Assembly (NCBI RefSeq): GCF_001678675.1
Contig: NZ_LZRN01000002.1
Coordinates: forward strand, 62,001-126,000
Length of the DNA: 64,000 nucleotides
Source of the DNA: Gelidibacter algens
Lineage (GTDB): Bacteria > Bacteroidota > Bacteroidia > Flavobacteriales > Flavobacteriaceae
Direction: 5' to 3'
In this document: positions 8,957-18,088 of the stretch, one piece after another
Numbering within the stretch: position 1 is the stretch's first letter
Layout: the number at the start of each line of letters is the position of its first letter
The notes under the pieces: generated by a model
Seen by the model: the letters and a program-made list of their open reading frames with translations, nothing else
Database searches by the model: none
Told to the model about the DNA's origin: nothing
Made by a program: the position numbers and the translations under genes

Positions 8957-9940
8957 TTGACCTTGAAAGCGTATTCCATTGAAATATATCAACCCAAATT
9001 CAAGTCCGCTTGGAATACCTTTGTAACTCATTCCAAAAATGCTACGTTTTTATTTCAGCGTGATTTTATGGAGTACCATCAAGATCGGTTTGAAGATTTT
9101 TCATTAATGGTCTTTAAAAAAGGAAAGTTGGTGGGCTTATTGCCTGCCAATAGGGTAGAAGATGAGCTCCACTCGCACCAAGGCCTAACTTATGGCGGAC
9201 TCTTACTGTTAAAGGATGTTAAATTTGAAACCGTATTGCATAGTTTTGAAGTGCTTTTAAAATTTTTAGAGGAGCATAAAATAACGACACTTTATCTCAA
9301 GGAAATTCCGGCAATATATCATCGAATTCCTTCGGAAGAAGTTCATTATTTGAATTTTATTCTAAACGCTCAATTAGTAAGAAGAGACACCCTTTCAGTT
9401 ATTGACAACCAGCATCAAATAAAATTTTCAGGCAGCAGGCGCGAAGGCATTAAACGTGCCCAAAAGCATGAATTGCGTATTGTAAACGATGATGATTTTA
9501 AAGCATTTTGGAATACGATTCTGAAAATTAACTTGAGCATAAAACACAATGCAGAACCAGTGCATTCCCTTGAAGAAATTTTGTGGCTGAAGGAAAAATT
9601 CCCTCAAAACATAAAACAATTCAACGTCTACCAAGGGCAGCAGATTGTTGCGGGTGCTACAATTTTCGAAACGAAAAATGTGGCGCACTGTCAATATATA
9701 TCAGGAAACGGTGATAAAAACAACTTAGGGAGTTTAGATGCGTTGCATGATTATTTGATCAATGAAGTGTATGCTGAAAAACGCTATTTTGATTTTGGCA
9801 CTTCCAATGAAAATAATGGAAAAAATATTAATGAGGGACTTCAATTTTGGAAAGAAGGGTTTGGAGCGAGAACAATGACGCAGGATTTTTATAAAATTGA
9901 AATAAAAAACCATAAAGAATTACATACCATTCTGAAATGA
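8957..9940 (+). CDS. FemAB/GNAT-like acyltransferase of polysaccharide cluster
   Basis: A 327-residue protein resembling the 'GNAT family / FemAB-like' proteins in flavobacterial glycan loci. The N-terminal half includes [15 protein letters not shown] and [11 protein letters not shown]; the C-terminal half has a GNAT-like core ([20 protein letters not shown], then [18 protein letters not shown] and QFWKEGFGA). It probably transfers an acyl or aminoacyl group to a sugar amine or precursor. The start is TTG at 8957; the first ATG (9068) would remove the conserved N-terminus. Its stop overlaps the aminotransferase start by 4 bp (ATGA), indicating translational coupling, so its substrate may well be the amino sugar made by that enzyme. 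Confidence 0.78.
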   Translation: MTLKAYSIEIYQPKFKSAWNTFVTHSKNATFLFQRDFMEYHQDRFEDFSLMVFKKGKLVGLLPANRVEDELHSHQGLTYGGLLLLKDVKFETVLHSFEVLLKFLEEHKITTLYLKEIPAIYHRIPSEEVHYLNFILNAQLVRRDTLSVIDNQHQIKFSGSRREGIKRAQKHELRIVNDDDFKAFWNTILKINLSIKHNAEPVHSLEEILWLKEKFPQNIKQFNVYQGQQIVAGATIFETKNVAHCQYISGNGDKNNLGSLDALHDYLINEVYAEKRYFDFGTSNENNGKNINEGLQFWKEGFGARTMTQDFYKIEIKNHKELHTILK

Positions 9941-11061
9941 TAAAGTTTCTGGATCTACATAAAATCAATGCGCGTTTTGAAAATGATTTTCAAAATAAGT
10001 TCAAGCATTTTATGGATTCTGGACATTATATTCTGGGGAGCGAAGTAGAGCGGTTTGAAACTGATTTTGCCACCTATTGCGGCACTGAGTATTGCATTGG
10101 GACTGCAAACGGCTTAGACGCACTCACTTTGATATTTAAAGGCTACATACATCTGGGCAAATTACGACCTAAGGATGAGGTGCTCGTTCCTGCCAACACC
10201 TATATAGCTTCCATTTTGTCTATTATTAATGCAGGATTGCAGCCAGTTTTGGTAGAACCTGATTTGGAGACTTACAACATATCTCCAGAAGAGATTGAAA
10301 AGCACATTACCAAAAACACCAAGGCACTATTGGTAGTGCATCTCTATGGTCAGTTAGCCAATATGAATGCCATTAATGCCATCGCGGCGTCACACAGGTT
10401 ATTGGTGATAGAAGATGCAGCCCAGGCGCACGGTGCAGTTGAAAATTCCAATTTAAAAATTCCAAATCCCAAACTCAAAAAAGCAGGAAATTTAGGACAT
10501 GCTGCAGCATTTAGTTTTTATCCGAGTAAAAATTTGGGTGCTTTGGGCGATGCTGGAGCGGTCACGACCAACGATAAAGATTTGGCAGAAACGCTTAAAC
10601 TGATGCGTAATTATGGCAGCTCCAAAAAATATGTTAATGAGATTATAGGCGTTAATAGTAGGTTAGATGAACTTCAGGCTGCATTTTTAAATATCAAATT
10701 GAAATGTCTAGATGCAGACAATGCTAAACGTCAAAGCATCGCCAAACGTTATCTTCAGGAGATTAGCAATGATAAAATAGCATTACCGTTTTATAGCGGT
10801 GCCAAGGACCATGTGTTTCATGTATTTACAATTCGGGTTGCTGATCGTTCTGGTTTTGTGGCCTACCTGCAGTCTCATGATATTGGGCACTTAATACATT
10901 ATCCAATTGCGCCACACCATCAAAAAGCCCTGGAGAACTTCAGGCATCACACATTTCCGCTTACTGAAAAAATACATGACACCATTATCAGCATTCCGAT
11001 AAGTCCGGTTATGACTGAAGATGAAGTCTATAGGGTTGTTGAAATTTTAAACGTCTATTAA
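9937..11061 (+). CDS. DegT/DnrJ/EryC1-type sugar aminotransferase
   Basis: A 374-residue PLP-dependent aminotransferase of the DegT/DnrJ/EryC1/StrS family, which aminates nucleotide-linked keto-sugars. The Schiff-base lysine is visible in [15 protein letters not shown] at about residue 198, with the PLP-contacting EDAAQAHGA about 35 residues before. Family length is 360-400. Together with the FdtA-type ketoisomerase at 15803 it fits synthesis of a dTDP-3-amino-3,6-dideoxyhexose (FdtB/QdtB role), although C-4 amination cannot be excluded. It is coupled to the upstream acyltransferase (4-bp overlap) and to the downstream flippase (1-bp overlap of stop and start). Confidence 0.9.
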   Translation: MIKFLDLHKINARFENDFQNKFKHFMDSGHYILGSEVERFETDFATYCGTEYCIGTANGLDALTLIFKGYIHLGKLRPKDEVLVPANTYIASILSIINAGLQPVLVEPDLETYNISPEEIEKHITKNTKALLVVHLYGQLANMNAINAIAASHRLLVIEDAAQAHGAVENSNLKIPNPKLKKAGNLGHAAAFSFYPSKNLGALGDAGAVTTNDKDLAETLKLMRNYGSSKKYVNEIIGVNSRLDELQAAFLNIKLKCLDADNAKRQSIAKRYLQEISNDKIALPFYSGAKDHVFHVFTIRVADRSGFVAYLQSHDIGHLIHYPIAPHHQKALENFRHHTFPLTEKIHDTIISIPISPVMTEDEVYRVVEILNVY

Positions 11062-12365
11062 TGAATAAATTTAATAGCTATATCAATGATCATGTCTTGT
11101 TTAGGGTTGCCAATCTCAATACTGCAACCATTATCATAAAGATTATGGCCGGCATTTTGACATCTAAGGCCATAGCTGTGTTTATTGGTGTTGAAGGCAT
11201 GGCCCTTATTGGAAACTTGCGGAATTTCTTGAGCGCTGTGCATACCTTTTCAATTACGGGTTTCTATGATGGATTGGTCAAGTCCATAGCAGAGGTTAAG
11301 AATGATACCTTTAAATTAAGTCAAACCTTATCTTCGGCCTTTTATATAGGGTTTTTATCAACCATTCTAGTTGCGTTTGTGAGTTATTACAATGCTGAAA
11401 CCATTAATCAATTCTTGTTTTCTGCCAATTATAAATATGCCTATGTTATTAAAATTATGGCTCTGGCACTGCCTTTCTATGCTTTAAACATGTTCAGTTT
11501 TGCAATTATGAATGGGTTTGAAAAGTATAAAATTTTACTCATCATTAGTATCATTGGTCAAGTTTTAGGGCTCTTGATAACATTGCTTTTAATTTATCAA
11601 AACAATATCGATGGCGCCTTGGTAGCTGCAGTAATTGCACCGTCGCTCATTTTACTGGTTACTTTTGTGGGGTTTGTCAATCAACGTAGCTTGGTCTCCT
11701 CAGTAAAAATATCCAATGTAAGTTTTAGTGTCCTTAAAAAATTTGCACCCTATGCTGTCATGGCGTTGGTGACTGCTATTGCCATCCCTATGGTTTCCAT
11801 TATGATCAGGAACTATATCATTGCTGAAGTTGGCATAAAAGAAGCTGGACATTGGGAAGCTATGCAGCGGATTTCAGATTACTACCTGATGTTTATCAAT
11901 TCATTAATGGCCTTATATTTTTTACCAAGATTTAGTGAGATTGAGAGCAAAAAAGAATTCAGGAAAGAAGTCTTCAGTTTTTATAAGTCAACCATGCCCA
12001 TTTTTGGGATAGGATTGGTTATCATATATTTATTGCGCTCAGTTTTGGTCCCTCTAATATTTTCCGAGGATTTTCAGCCTACTGAAGAGCTCTTTTTATG
12101 GCAACTTTTAGGAGATTTTGTAAAGGTACTTTCCATAGTTATTGCCTATCAATTTATCGCTAAAAAAATGTTTACCCAATTTATTATTATTGAAACATTT
12201 TTGGTGGTCGTTATGTATTTATCCAGTGTCTATTTAATTGACGTTTTTGGAGTTGAAGGTGCGGTGATGGGACACTTTGTAAGTTATGTAATGCATTACG
12301 GCATTATTTTGTTGATATTTGGAAGTTCGCTTTTTGGGGTATTGCAGGAACATAATGAAGGCTAA
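11061..12365 (+). CDS. Wzx-like O-antigen flippase, first copy
   Basis: A 434-residue polytopic membrane protein with about 12 hydrophobic segments, of the MOP superfamily (O-antigen translocase/Wzx-like). It would flip undecaprenyl-linked sugar repeats across the inner membrane. Recognisable features are the N-terminal GILTSKAIAVFIGVEGMALIG and the GHWEAMQRISDYYLMF loop near residue 270. The next gene is a clear paralogue: both carry similar FxWQLxGDFxKVxSxxIA stretches near residue 355. It starts one base into the aminotransferase stop (TAATG), so it is in the same operon. Confidence 0.88.
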   Translation: MNKFNSYINDHVLFRVANLNTATIIIKIMAGILTSKAIAVFIGVEGMALIGNLRNFLSAVHTFSITGFYDGLVKSIAEVKNDTFKLSQTLSSAFYIGFLSTILVAFVSYYNAETINQFLFSANYKYAYVIKIMALALPFYALNMFSFAIMNGFEKYKILLIISIIGQVLGLLITLLLIYQNNIDGALVAAVIAPSLILLVTFVGFVNQRSLVSSVKISNVSFSVLKKFAPYAVMALVTAIAIPMVSIMIRNYIIAEVGIKEAGHWEAMQRISDYYLMFINSLMALYFLPRFSEIESKKEFRKEVFSFYKSTMPIFGIGLVIIYLLRSVLVPLIFSEDFQPTEELFLWQLLGDFVKVLSIVIAYQFIAKKMFTQFIIIETFLVVVMYLSSVYLIDVFGVEGAVMGHFVSYVMHYGIILLIFGSSLFGVLQEHNEG

Positions 12366-12382
12366 TTTTTCTAAATGACTCC

Positions 12383-13675
12383 ATGAAAAAAATTAAGGAC
12401 TATATCAATAATAATCTACTAATTAAAATAGCTTCGTTAAATTCAGTATCTGTAATGACTCGTATAGTTGCTGGGTTTGTTACTTCAAAATTCATCGCAC
12501 TCTACATCGGTCCTTCAGGACTTGCATTTGTTGGGAATCTGAGGGATTTCTTTTCTACTCTCCAATCATTTTCAAATCTTGGCTTTTATAACGGTGTAGT
12601 TAAATATGTTGCCGAATTTAAAAAAGACACTCTCAAACTTTCACAAACCTTGTCAACGGTATCTTACTGTGTGTTGGCTTCAACCATAGTGTTGTCTATA
12701 TTTTGTTTCTTTGGAGCTGATATGATCAATCGTTTTGTATTTATTGAAGGGGATAATTATGCCTATCTCATTAGAATAATTTCGGCTGTGTTACCTTTTT
12801 ATGCAATTAATTCTGTTATTCTTGCTTTTCTAAATGGTCTTTCCAATTTTAGACGTCTTGTGGCCATCCAAATTCTAGGACACATTTTTGGAACCCTATT
12901 GACTATTTTTCTAATTTATAACCATCATATCCAAGGAGCGTTATTGGCTGTTGTACTTTCTGAAGTAGTATTGTTTTTTATTACGTTGGCATCTATTTCT
13001 AAATCGGTAGCCTTCTTTTCACTCATCAAATTTAGATTGTTTGATATAAACAAAGTCAAAAAGCTCGGGTCATTTTCTATGATGTCGCTTTTTACGGCCT
13101 TGACGGCACCTCTGGTGATGTTATCTATCAGAAACCATATCATCGATACGCAAGCTCTAGTTGATGCAGGGTATTGGGAAGCCATGAACCGTTTGTCAAG
13201 GTATTATTTAATGTTTGTTACGTCATTACTTACCTTATATGTGTTGCCACGCTTTTCTGAAATACAAACAAGCAAGGAGTTTAGACATGAGATTTTGGGA
13301 CTTTTCAAAACTATCCTACCCGTGTTTGCATTGCTGTTAATAGCCATCTATTTTTTAAGACATATTATTATCGAAGTAGTATTTTCAAAAGAGTTTGCAC
13401 CTGTTGAGGGTCTGTTTTTTTGGCAACTTATCGGAGATTTTATTAAAGTTGTTTCAGTTATCATTGCTACGCAACTCTTGGCAAAAAGAATGATTTGGCA
13501 CTATCTCATTACAGAAGCGCTGTCATTTGCAACCTTATATGTTGCCAGTATTTACTTGATTGATAGATACGGTGTTATAGGTGCAACTATGGCCCATTTT
13601 GTCAATTATTTGGTGTACATGGTCTTGATATTGGTGGTGTTTAGAAATTCTCTTTTTGGAAAACTAAAAGAATGA
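12383..13675 (+). CDS. Wzx-like O-antigen flippase, second copy
   Basis: A 430-residue MOP-superfamily flippase, collinear with the preceding gene over its whole length (same SKFIALYIGPSGLAFVGNLRDF opening, same GYWEAMNRLSRYYLMF loop, same C-terminal fold), but clearly diverged. It lies 17 bp downstream and is in the same unit. A tandem duplication followed by divergence suggests that the two handle different lipid-linked glycans, or that one arrived with a cluster rearrangement. Start ATG at 12383. Confidence 0.88.
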   Translation: MKKIKDYINNNLLIKIASLNSVSVMTRIVAGFVTSKFIALYIGPSGLAFVGNLRDFFSTLQSFSNLGFYNGVVKYVAEFKKDTLKLSQTLSTVSYCVLASTIVLSIFCFFGADMINRFVFIEGDNYAYLIRIISAVLPFYAINSVILAFLNGLSNFRRLVAIQILGHIFGTLLTIFLIYNHHIQGALLAVVLSEVVLFFITLASISKSVAFFSLIKFRLFDINKVKKLGSFSMMSLFTALTAPLVMLSIRNHIIDTQALVDAGYWEAMNRLSRYYLMFVTSLLTLYVLPRFSEIQTSKEFRHEILGLFKTILPVFALLLIAIYFLRHIIIEVVFSKEFAPVEGLFFWQLIGDFIKVVSVIIATQLLAKRMIWHYLITEALSFATLYVASIYLIDRYGVIGATMAHFVNYLVYMVLILVVFRNSLFGKLKE

Positions 13676-13806
13676 CAGTAAAGGAACAAAACCTTCTGAA
13701 GAATAAAACCTATGAAAGTGAGGTAATACTTGATATGTCTTTAAAAAAATGGAATTGTGATTTTGGTTACTTTTTTTATTTTGTTAATTTTCATTCCAGA
13801 TTTTGA
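13672..13806 (+). CDS. 44-codon ORF, possible remnant of a glycan-cluster gene
   Basis: The ATG overlaps the flippase stop as ATGA and opens a 44-residue frame (MTVKEQNLLKNKTYESEVI...) that ends inside the tail of the convergent glycosyltransferase. It has no recognisable domain. The coupled start suggests the front of a once longer operon gene, cut where the opposite-strand gene begins. It could equally be chance. Confidence 0.25.
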   Translation: MTVKEQNLLKNKTYESEVILDMSLKKWNCDFGYFFYFVNFHSRF

Positions 13807-14923
13807 CATATGTTTGCGCAATGTCTTTATAATCATGGTTGCTTTCAACAAAAGCTCTTGCACGTTTTGATATTTCCACTATGTTTTCGGGATGTTCAAT
13901 GAGCCAACTCAGCTTTTGAACTAAATAATTAACGTCAGGCAAAGAATTAATGGCAATTGTATCCTCTTCAACTCCATAATAAGCTAGCCATTCCGCTTCT
14001 GCACCAGTAAAAACCACTTTGCCTTTGGCCATGGCTTCCAAAGCGTTATAACCTTGGTCATAGGCGTAAACTTGATCCATTAAAATATGGCAGTCATCAT
14101 AACTTTTTATGTATTTCTCATAAGGCAGGCTGTGAGTTGTAGTCACTTCTACTTGATCTCCAAATTTGGAGACTATAATTTTGAGTGCTTCCGTAAAATA
14201 GTCATTTCCCTTTTTAGTGATTGCGGAAGTGTTAACGCCGTGGAATATTTTAATTTTCTCTTTTATTTCTGTCAGGACATATTCTATTTCATCTGTGTTG
14301 ATGGGGTTTGGAATCATTCCCACATAAGCTTTATCGCCCACCAAAGGAAGGTGGTAATCCATATCTGTCGCAATAACACCTTGCGCATTTTCATAAATAA
14401 AATCGTGAAGTTTATTAAAAGCATCCGTCAAATATGCCAACTGAAATTTATATTGAGGTTTGAGCGAAGGATTTTTTATATAAGGGCTCATTACGCTATA
14501 ACTGAATTTTCCATCCATCATATAACGCATACATTGGTAGTCAATGCCACAAGAGAGTAGATATAGTTTACTATTATGTTTTAACAGATGTTTTATAATC
14601 TTGATTTCTAAATCGGGACTGGTTTTTAAAGAAAATTCATTGATTAATTGAACAACGTCAAAACCTCTCAATTTTTTAGAATTTAATCGGACTTTTAGAT
14701 AAATTTCATAAGCGCCTAAATCTATAGAAGTTAGCTTATAGAAGCCAACTTTAAGTTTTTTTAATACAGGATGATAAAAGGAATGGTCAACCTTAATATC
14801 AACGGGATAATTTTTGAAACCGTCGCCACTGGCAATTATAGAAACGTCATGCCCTAAAGCCTCAAGACCTTCTTTAAGAGAATTGTGAAGTCTGCTATAT
14901 TCACCAACCAACAATATTCGCAT
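13784..14923 (-). CDS. Glycosyltransferase, GT-B fold (group 1)
   Basis: A 379-residue GT-B glycosyltransferase using an activated sugar for surface polysaccharide assembly. The N-terminal MRILLVGEYSRLHNSLKEGLEALGH is the usual first Rossmann strand and loop. The C-terminal domain shows the donor-binding region DQVYAYDQGYNALEAMAKGKVV (E-x7-E-like) near residues 300-320, and a family-typical tail with ISKRARAFVESNHDYKDIA. I chose the ATG at 14923 rather than the upstream 14959, because the first strand begins there. It is divergent from the GT2 gene at 14980, with 56 bp between starts. Confidence 0.85.
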   Translation of the reverse strand: MRILLVGEYSRLHNSLKEGLEALGHDVSIIASGDGFKNYPVDIKVDHSFYHPVLKKLKVGFYKLTSIDLGAYEIYLKVRLNSKKLRGFDVVQLINEFSLKTSPDLEIKIIKHLLKHNSKLYLLSCGIDYQCMRYMMDGKFSYSVMSPYIKNPSLKPQYKFQLAYLTDAFNKLHDFIYENAQGVIATDMDYHLPLVGDKAYVGMIPNPINTDEIEYVLTEIKEKIKIFHGVNTSAITKKGNDYFTEALKIIVSKFGDQVEVTTTHSLPYEKYIKSYDDCHILMDQVYAYDQGYNALEAMAKGKVVFTGAEAEWLAYYGVEEDTIAINSLPDVNYLVQKLSWLIEHPENIVEISKRARAFVESNHDYKDIAQTYVKIWNEN

Positions 14924-14979
14924 AAAAATATTACTTTTGTAACAAAAGTAATAAAACACGTTTTAGAAGGTCTTGCTTT

Positions 14980-15813
14980 ATGAAGATATCATTGGAAATA
15001 CTTATCTCAACCATGTTTAAAGTGGATTTGAGTTTTTTGGATGCAATATTTGCATTGAATGATATTAGTGATTTTGAGATCATCATTGTCAACCAAACAG
15101 ATGAAGATAAATTACTGGTTTCAAATCGTTCCAATGTAAAAGTCATCAATTCCTTTGAAAGAGGCTCGCCTACAAGTCGTAATCTGGCCATCAGAAATGC
15201 AACTGCTGATGTGTGTTTAATGGGCGATGATGACATTGTTTATCAATCTAATTTAAAACAGCAAATCGAAGCCGCATACTTAAAGCATCCGGAAGCGGCA
15301 ATGATTTCTTTTCAAGCGATTAATGAACAGGGCCAATTGTTTGCCGATTATTTTCCGGAAGGTCTTCATACTAAGAAATCCTTAAAGAAAATTTACACCT
15401 GGGTCATCTCATTTAAAAGAGAATTGTTTAAGGAAAAAGAAGTTTATTTCAATCACTATTTTGGGGTGGGATCTGTATTTAAAGGTGAAACGGAATATGC
15501 ATTTTTAAGAAATGCCTATGATAAAAGTTTAAGGATGATTCATGTAGCCAAAATTATTGTGCAACATCCTAACGAGAATTCTGGAGGACAAATGGGCAGT
15601 GATAATGCGTTATTCGCACGGTCAGCTTTGGCACATCGGTTTTACGGCAATTTCAGCTATGTTTGGTTAATGAAGTATGTCTTTTTTATATTCCGACATA
15701 ACTATATCACATTTAATCAAATTCCGTCTAAGTATAAAATGGGAATGAAGGGGATTTTCAAATATAAAACACTGCACAAGTCCGGTGAAATTGATGAGAT
15801 TTATGAAAACTAA
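14980..15813 (+). CDS. Glycosyltransferase family 2-like protein
   Basis: A 277-residue GT-A fold glycosyltransferase. Seen: the N-terminal nucleotide-binding strand (ISLEILISTMF), SPTSRNLAIRNA and the metal/nucleotide motif MGDDDIVY (DDD in place of the usual DxD) at about residues 81-88. The C-terminal part (RFYGNFSYVWLMKYVFFIF) is moderately hydrophobic. The acceptor is unknown. The FdtA-type gene begins inside its last codons (11-bp overlap), so the two are translationally coupled. Confidence 0.83.
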   Translation: MKISLEILISTMFKVDLSFLDAIFALNDISDFEIIIVNQTDEDKLLVSNRSNVKVINSFERGSPTSRNLAIRNATADVCLMGDDDIVYQSNLKQQIEAAYLKHPEAAMISFQAINEQGQLFADYFPEGLHTKKSLKKIYTWVISFKRELFKEKEVYFNHYFGVGSVFKGETEYAFLRNAYDKSLRMIHVAKIIVQHPNENSGGQMGSDNALFARSALAHRFYGNFSYVWLMKYVFFIFRHNYITFNQIPSKYKMGMKGIFKYKTLHKSGEIDEIYEN

Positions 15814-16210
15814 ATTAATAGATATTCCTAAAATAGCCGATCCAAGAGGTCATTTGTCAGTTATTGAAAAAGATTGCATTCCATTTGCCATAAAACGTGT
15901 GTATTATTTGTATGATATTCCTAGTGATGCCTATAGAGGCGGTCATTCTCATCTCAAACAAGAGTCTTTTGTAATTGCCTTAAGTGGGAGTTTTGAAGTG
16001 ATTGTAGATGATGGTAAAAACCGACAAAAAATAATGCTCAATAAACCAAATATAGGTTTGTATATTCCCACAGGAATCTGGCGAGAGGTTGAAAATTTTT
16101 CTTCCGGAGCTGTGTGTTTGGTATTGGCAAATACTGAATTTGATGAGAGCGAGTATATCAGAGATTATGACGACTTCATATCATCTAAAACTACTCAAGG
16201 GAATTCCTAA
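15803..16210 (+). CDS. FdtA/QdtA-type dTDP-sugar 3,4-ketoisomerase (cupin)
   Basis: A 135-residue cupin of the FdtA/QdtA/WxcM-C-terminal family, converting dTDP-4-keto-6-deoxyglucose to the 3-keto isomer before C-3 amination. Family hallmarks are DPRGHLSVIEK near residue 12, the active-site histidines in RGGHSHLKQESFVIALSGS (HxH), and GLYIPTGIWREVENFS. I chose ATG 15803 (MKTKLIDIPK) over the upstream GTG. Whether it makes the Fuc3N or Qui3N stereochemistry cannot be told. Its tail overlaps 30 bp of the convergent GT2 gene. With the aminotransferase at 9937 it implies a 3-amino-3,6-dideoxyhexose in the surface glycan. Confidence 0.86.
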   Translation: MKTKLIDIPKIADPRGHLSVIEKDCIPFAIKRVYYLYDIPSDAYRGGHSHLKQESFVIALSGSFEVIVDDGKNRQKIMLNKPNIGLYIPTGIWREVENFSSGAVCLVLANTEFDESEYIRDYDDFISSKTTQGNS

Positions 16211-17125
16211 ATTTTGAAATTCATTTTTCACTTTTAGTGCCGCTCTCAAAGCTGCTCCATTCATTTTTAGTAAAAGACGTTGCTTCGTATTTAAATTGGT
16301 AGCATGGATTTTACCAATCAATAGTTTTGCTTTCTCATGGTTACCGACCAATTTGTACTGAATCGCAATTGAAAATCTATTCAAGTCCAAATATTTCTTC
16401 AAGCTAGCATCGGATTTAGCTTCATCCTCATAAACATCCAAATTGATAAAACTTCTCAAATTGGTGTTGGAATTGGAAATGCGATTATCAGAATGCAGAT
16501 TGTAGATTGCTGTTGCATTATTGCTAAAAGCCACAGGATATTTTAAGGCAATCCTAATCCATAAGTCAGTGTCTTCACCAGCGCCAAGGGTGATATTCTC
16601 ATTAAAATTACCAACCATTTCTAAGGTTGATTTTGGAACCATTACCGCTGAGGTCCATGCAATGCTGTTTATGAAACAGCTTTCAAAATAATTTTCCACG
16701 ATGCCCATCCAAGATGTGGTGTTTAAGATTTTGTTATATATGGAGGGGATATAAACGTTATCTTTTTTTTGTAGATAAGCGGCTGCATAAAGACCGCAGT
16801 TCGGGAACGACATAAATAGCGTTTTTAAATTTTCTAAATGATTTGTTTTCCAAAGATCATCGGCATCTAAAAAAACAAGTAATTCTGAATTGGCCTTCTT
16901 TATGCCGTAATTTCTTGCGTGAGACACACCTTGATTTTGTATATTGAAAAGTTTGATTCGAGCATCTTTAATGCTATCAACTACAATTTTACTTCCGTCA
17001 GTAGAGCCATCATTGACTACAATAATTTCGTAGTCCTGAAAAGTTTGTGCCAGTGCACTTTCTAAAGTGGCTTTGATATGCCTTTCTTTATTATAAAGCG
17101 GGATGATTATGGAAAAGAATGGCAT
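16181..17125 (-). CDS. Glycosyltransferase family 2
   Basis: A 314-residue GT-A glycosyltransferase of family 2, with canonical FSIIIPLYNKERHIKATLESAL at the start, VNDGSTDGS at about residues 37-45 and the DxD-type FLDADDLW at about 87-94. The acceptor side includes GAGEDTDLWIRIA. ATG 17125 (MPFFSIII) is preferred over the upstream 17149. The upstream, frameshifted GT2 ends at 17125, so stop and start overlap and the two genes are coupled on the minus strand. Confidence 0.9.
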   Translation of the reverse strand: MPFFSIIIPLYNKERHIKATLESALAQTFQDYEIIVVNDGSTDGSKIVVDSIKDARIKLFNIQNQGVSHARNYGIKKANSELLVFLDADDLWKTNHLENLKTLFMSFPNCGLYAAAYLQKKDNVYIPSIYNKILNTTSWMGIVENYFESCFINSIAWTSAVMVPKSTLEMVGNFNENITLGAGEDTDLWIRIALKYPVAFSNNATAIYNLHSDNRISNSNTNLRSFINLDVYEDEAKSDASLKKYLDLNRFSIAIQYKLVGNHEKAKLLIGKIHATNLNTKQRLLLKMNGAALRAALKVKNEFQNLGIPLSSFR

Positions 17126-17993
17126 TATCTCTTGTTTATAATTGAACAATAATATCCTAAACGATAAAAATCGAATAAAAGGATGGAAGGAGATGAAGAT
17201 CTGAAATTTCTCTTCAATAAGGGTTTGGATTTTGAGAAAATGAAGGCTACCAACATGTCCAGTTTTAGTTTCTGGAGACCTTCATAAATTTGTGTTAGTC
17301 TGTAAGCATTTGTTGAAAGTTTTCCTGATGCGATTAAGATCACTAAATTTTCAATTGCATTTTCTGTTTTGAAAATAAAGCTGTCTGCACTGTCTTCAGA
17401 GTCATGGATTACCGGATTGTCAATATAGGTTATGGATATATCGTGTTTTTTCAGATCAGTAAAAAAAAGAACATCTTCGCAGCCATATTTTTTTATATTT
17501 TCATCAAAAGGGTGCGCTTGGATGACGGATTTTTTAATCAGAAAATTTGATGAACAAAATACTTTCCCATTCTTAAAATTCGATTCCCGCTTTTTGGTAT
17601 AGAGCCATCTCAATTTATATGGCTTTGATGGTGGTTTATCTAGGTTGGTCATGCCACCAATAACCACATCTTCATGAAAAGATGTTAAATACTCTTTTAT
17701 AAAGGTTTTTTTTTCGGATAGGAGCCTGCATCCACAAACAGAAGTTGTTCATACTGGGCGTTCTGTGCCAATAAATTTCTAATGGCGCTTCTCCCAATAT
17801 TGACCTCAAGTTCTTTAAACATACAGCCACTCAAAAGATTGATTTGCTTATTTTGCTCGTTTAACCTCGACTTGGAACCATCCTCAAAAGCTAAAAGCTC
17901 AAAAGGAATTTGTAGTGCGGTTGTTTGCGTTTGAATTTCTTCAACCAAACTCACGATATTGTAATTATAAACAGGTATTAGGATTGAAAGCAT
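17125..17993 (-). pseudogene. Glycosyltransferase family 2 broken in an A9 tract
   Basis: Two frames join into one GT2 of about 289 residues. The first (17993-17697) has MLSILIPVYNYNIVSLVEEI, FEDGSKSR and LFVDAGSYPKKKP; the second (from about 17710 to 17125) continues TFIKEYLTSFHEDVVIGGMT and holds the acceptor-side PFDENIKKYGCEDVLFF. Reading is restored by one extra A in the run of nine (T9 at 17706-17714 on the plus strand). The rest is undamaged and coupled to the next GT gene. Polymerase slippage on a 9-A run, phase variation or a sequence error would all explain it. Confidence 0.8.
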
Positions 17994-18032
17994 ATCAACA
18001 AATATGATCTAAAAATACATTTTTTAAAAGTT

Positions 18033-18040
18033 TAAATTTG
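18033..18040 (+). promoter_or_regulatory. Candidate -7 element before the 2OG oxygenase
   Basis: TAAATTTG matches TANNTTTG, 48 bp before the ATG at 18089. No strong -33 partner was identified. Confidence 0.4.
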
Positions 18041-18088
18041 TCTTTGCCACAAAAGATTTAAATTGCGCATATCTCTAACCTCGCTATA

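Noticed and set aside
14087-14560. 157-codon plus-strand frame inside the GT-B glycosyltransferase
   Set aside because: Antisense shadow of a clear glycosyltransferase.
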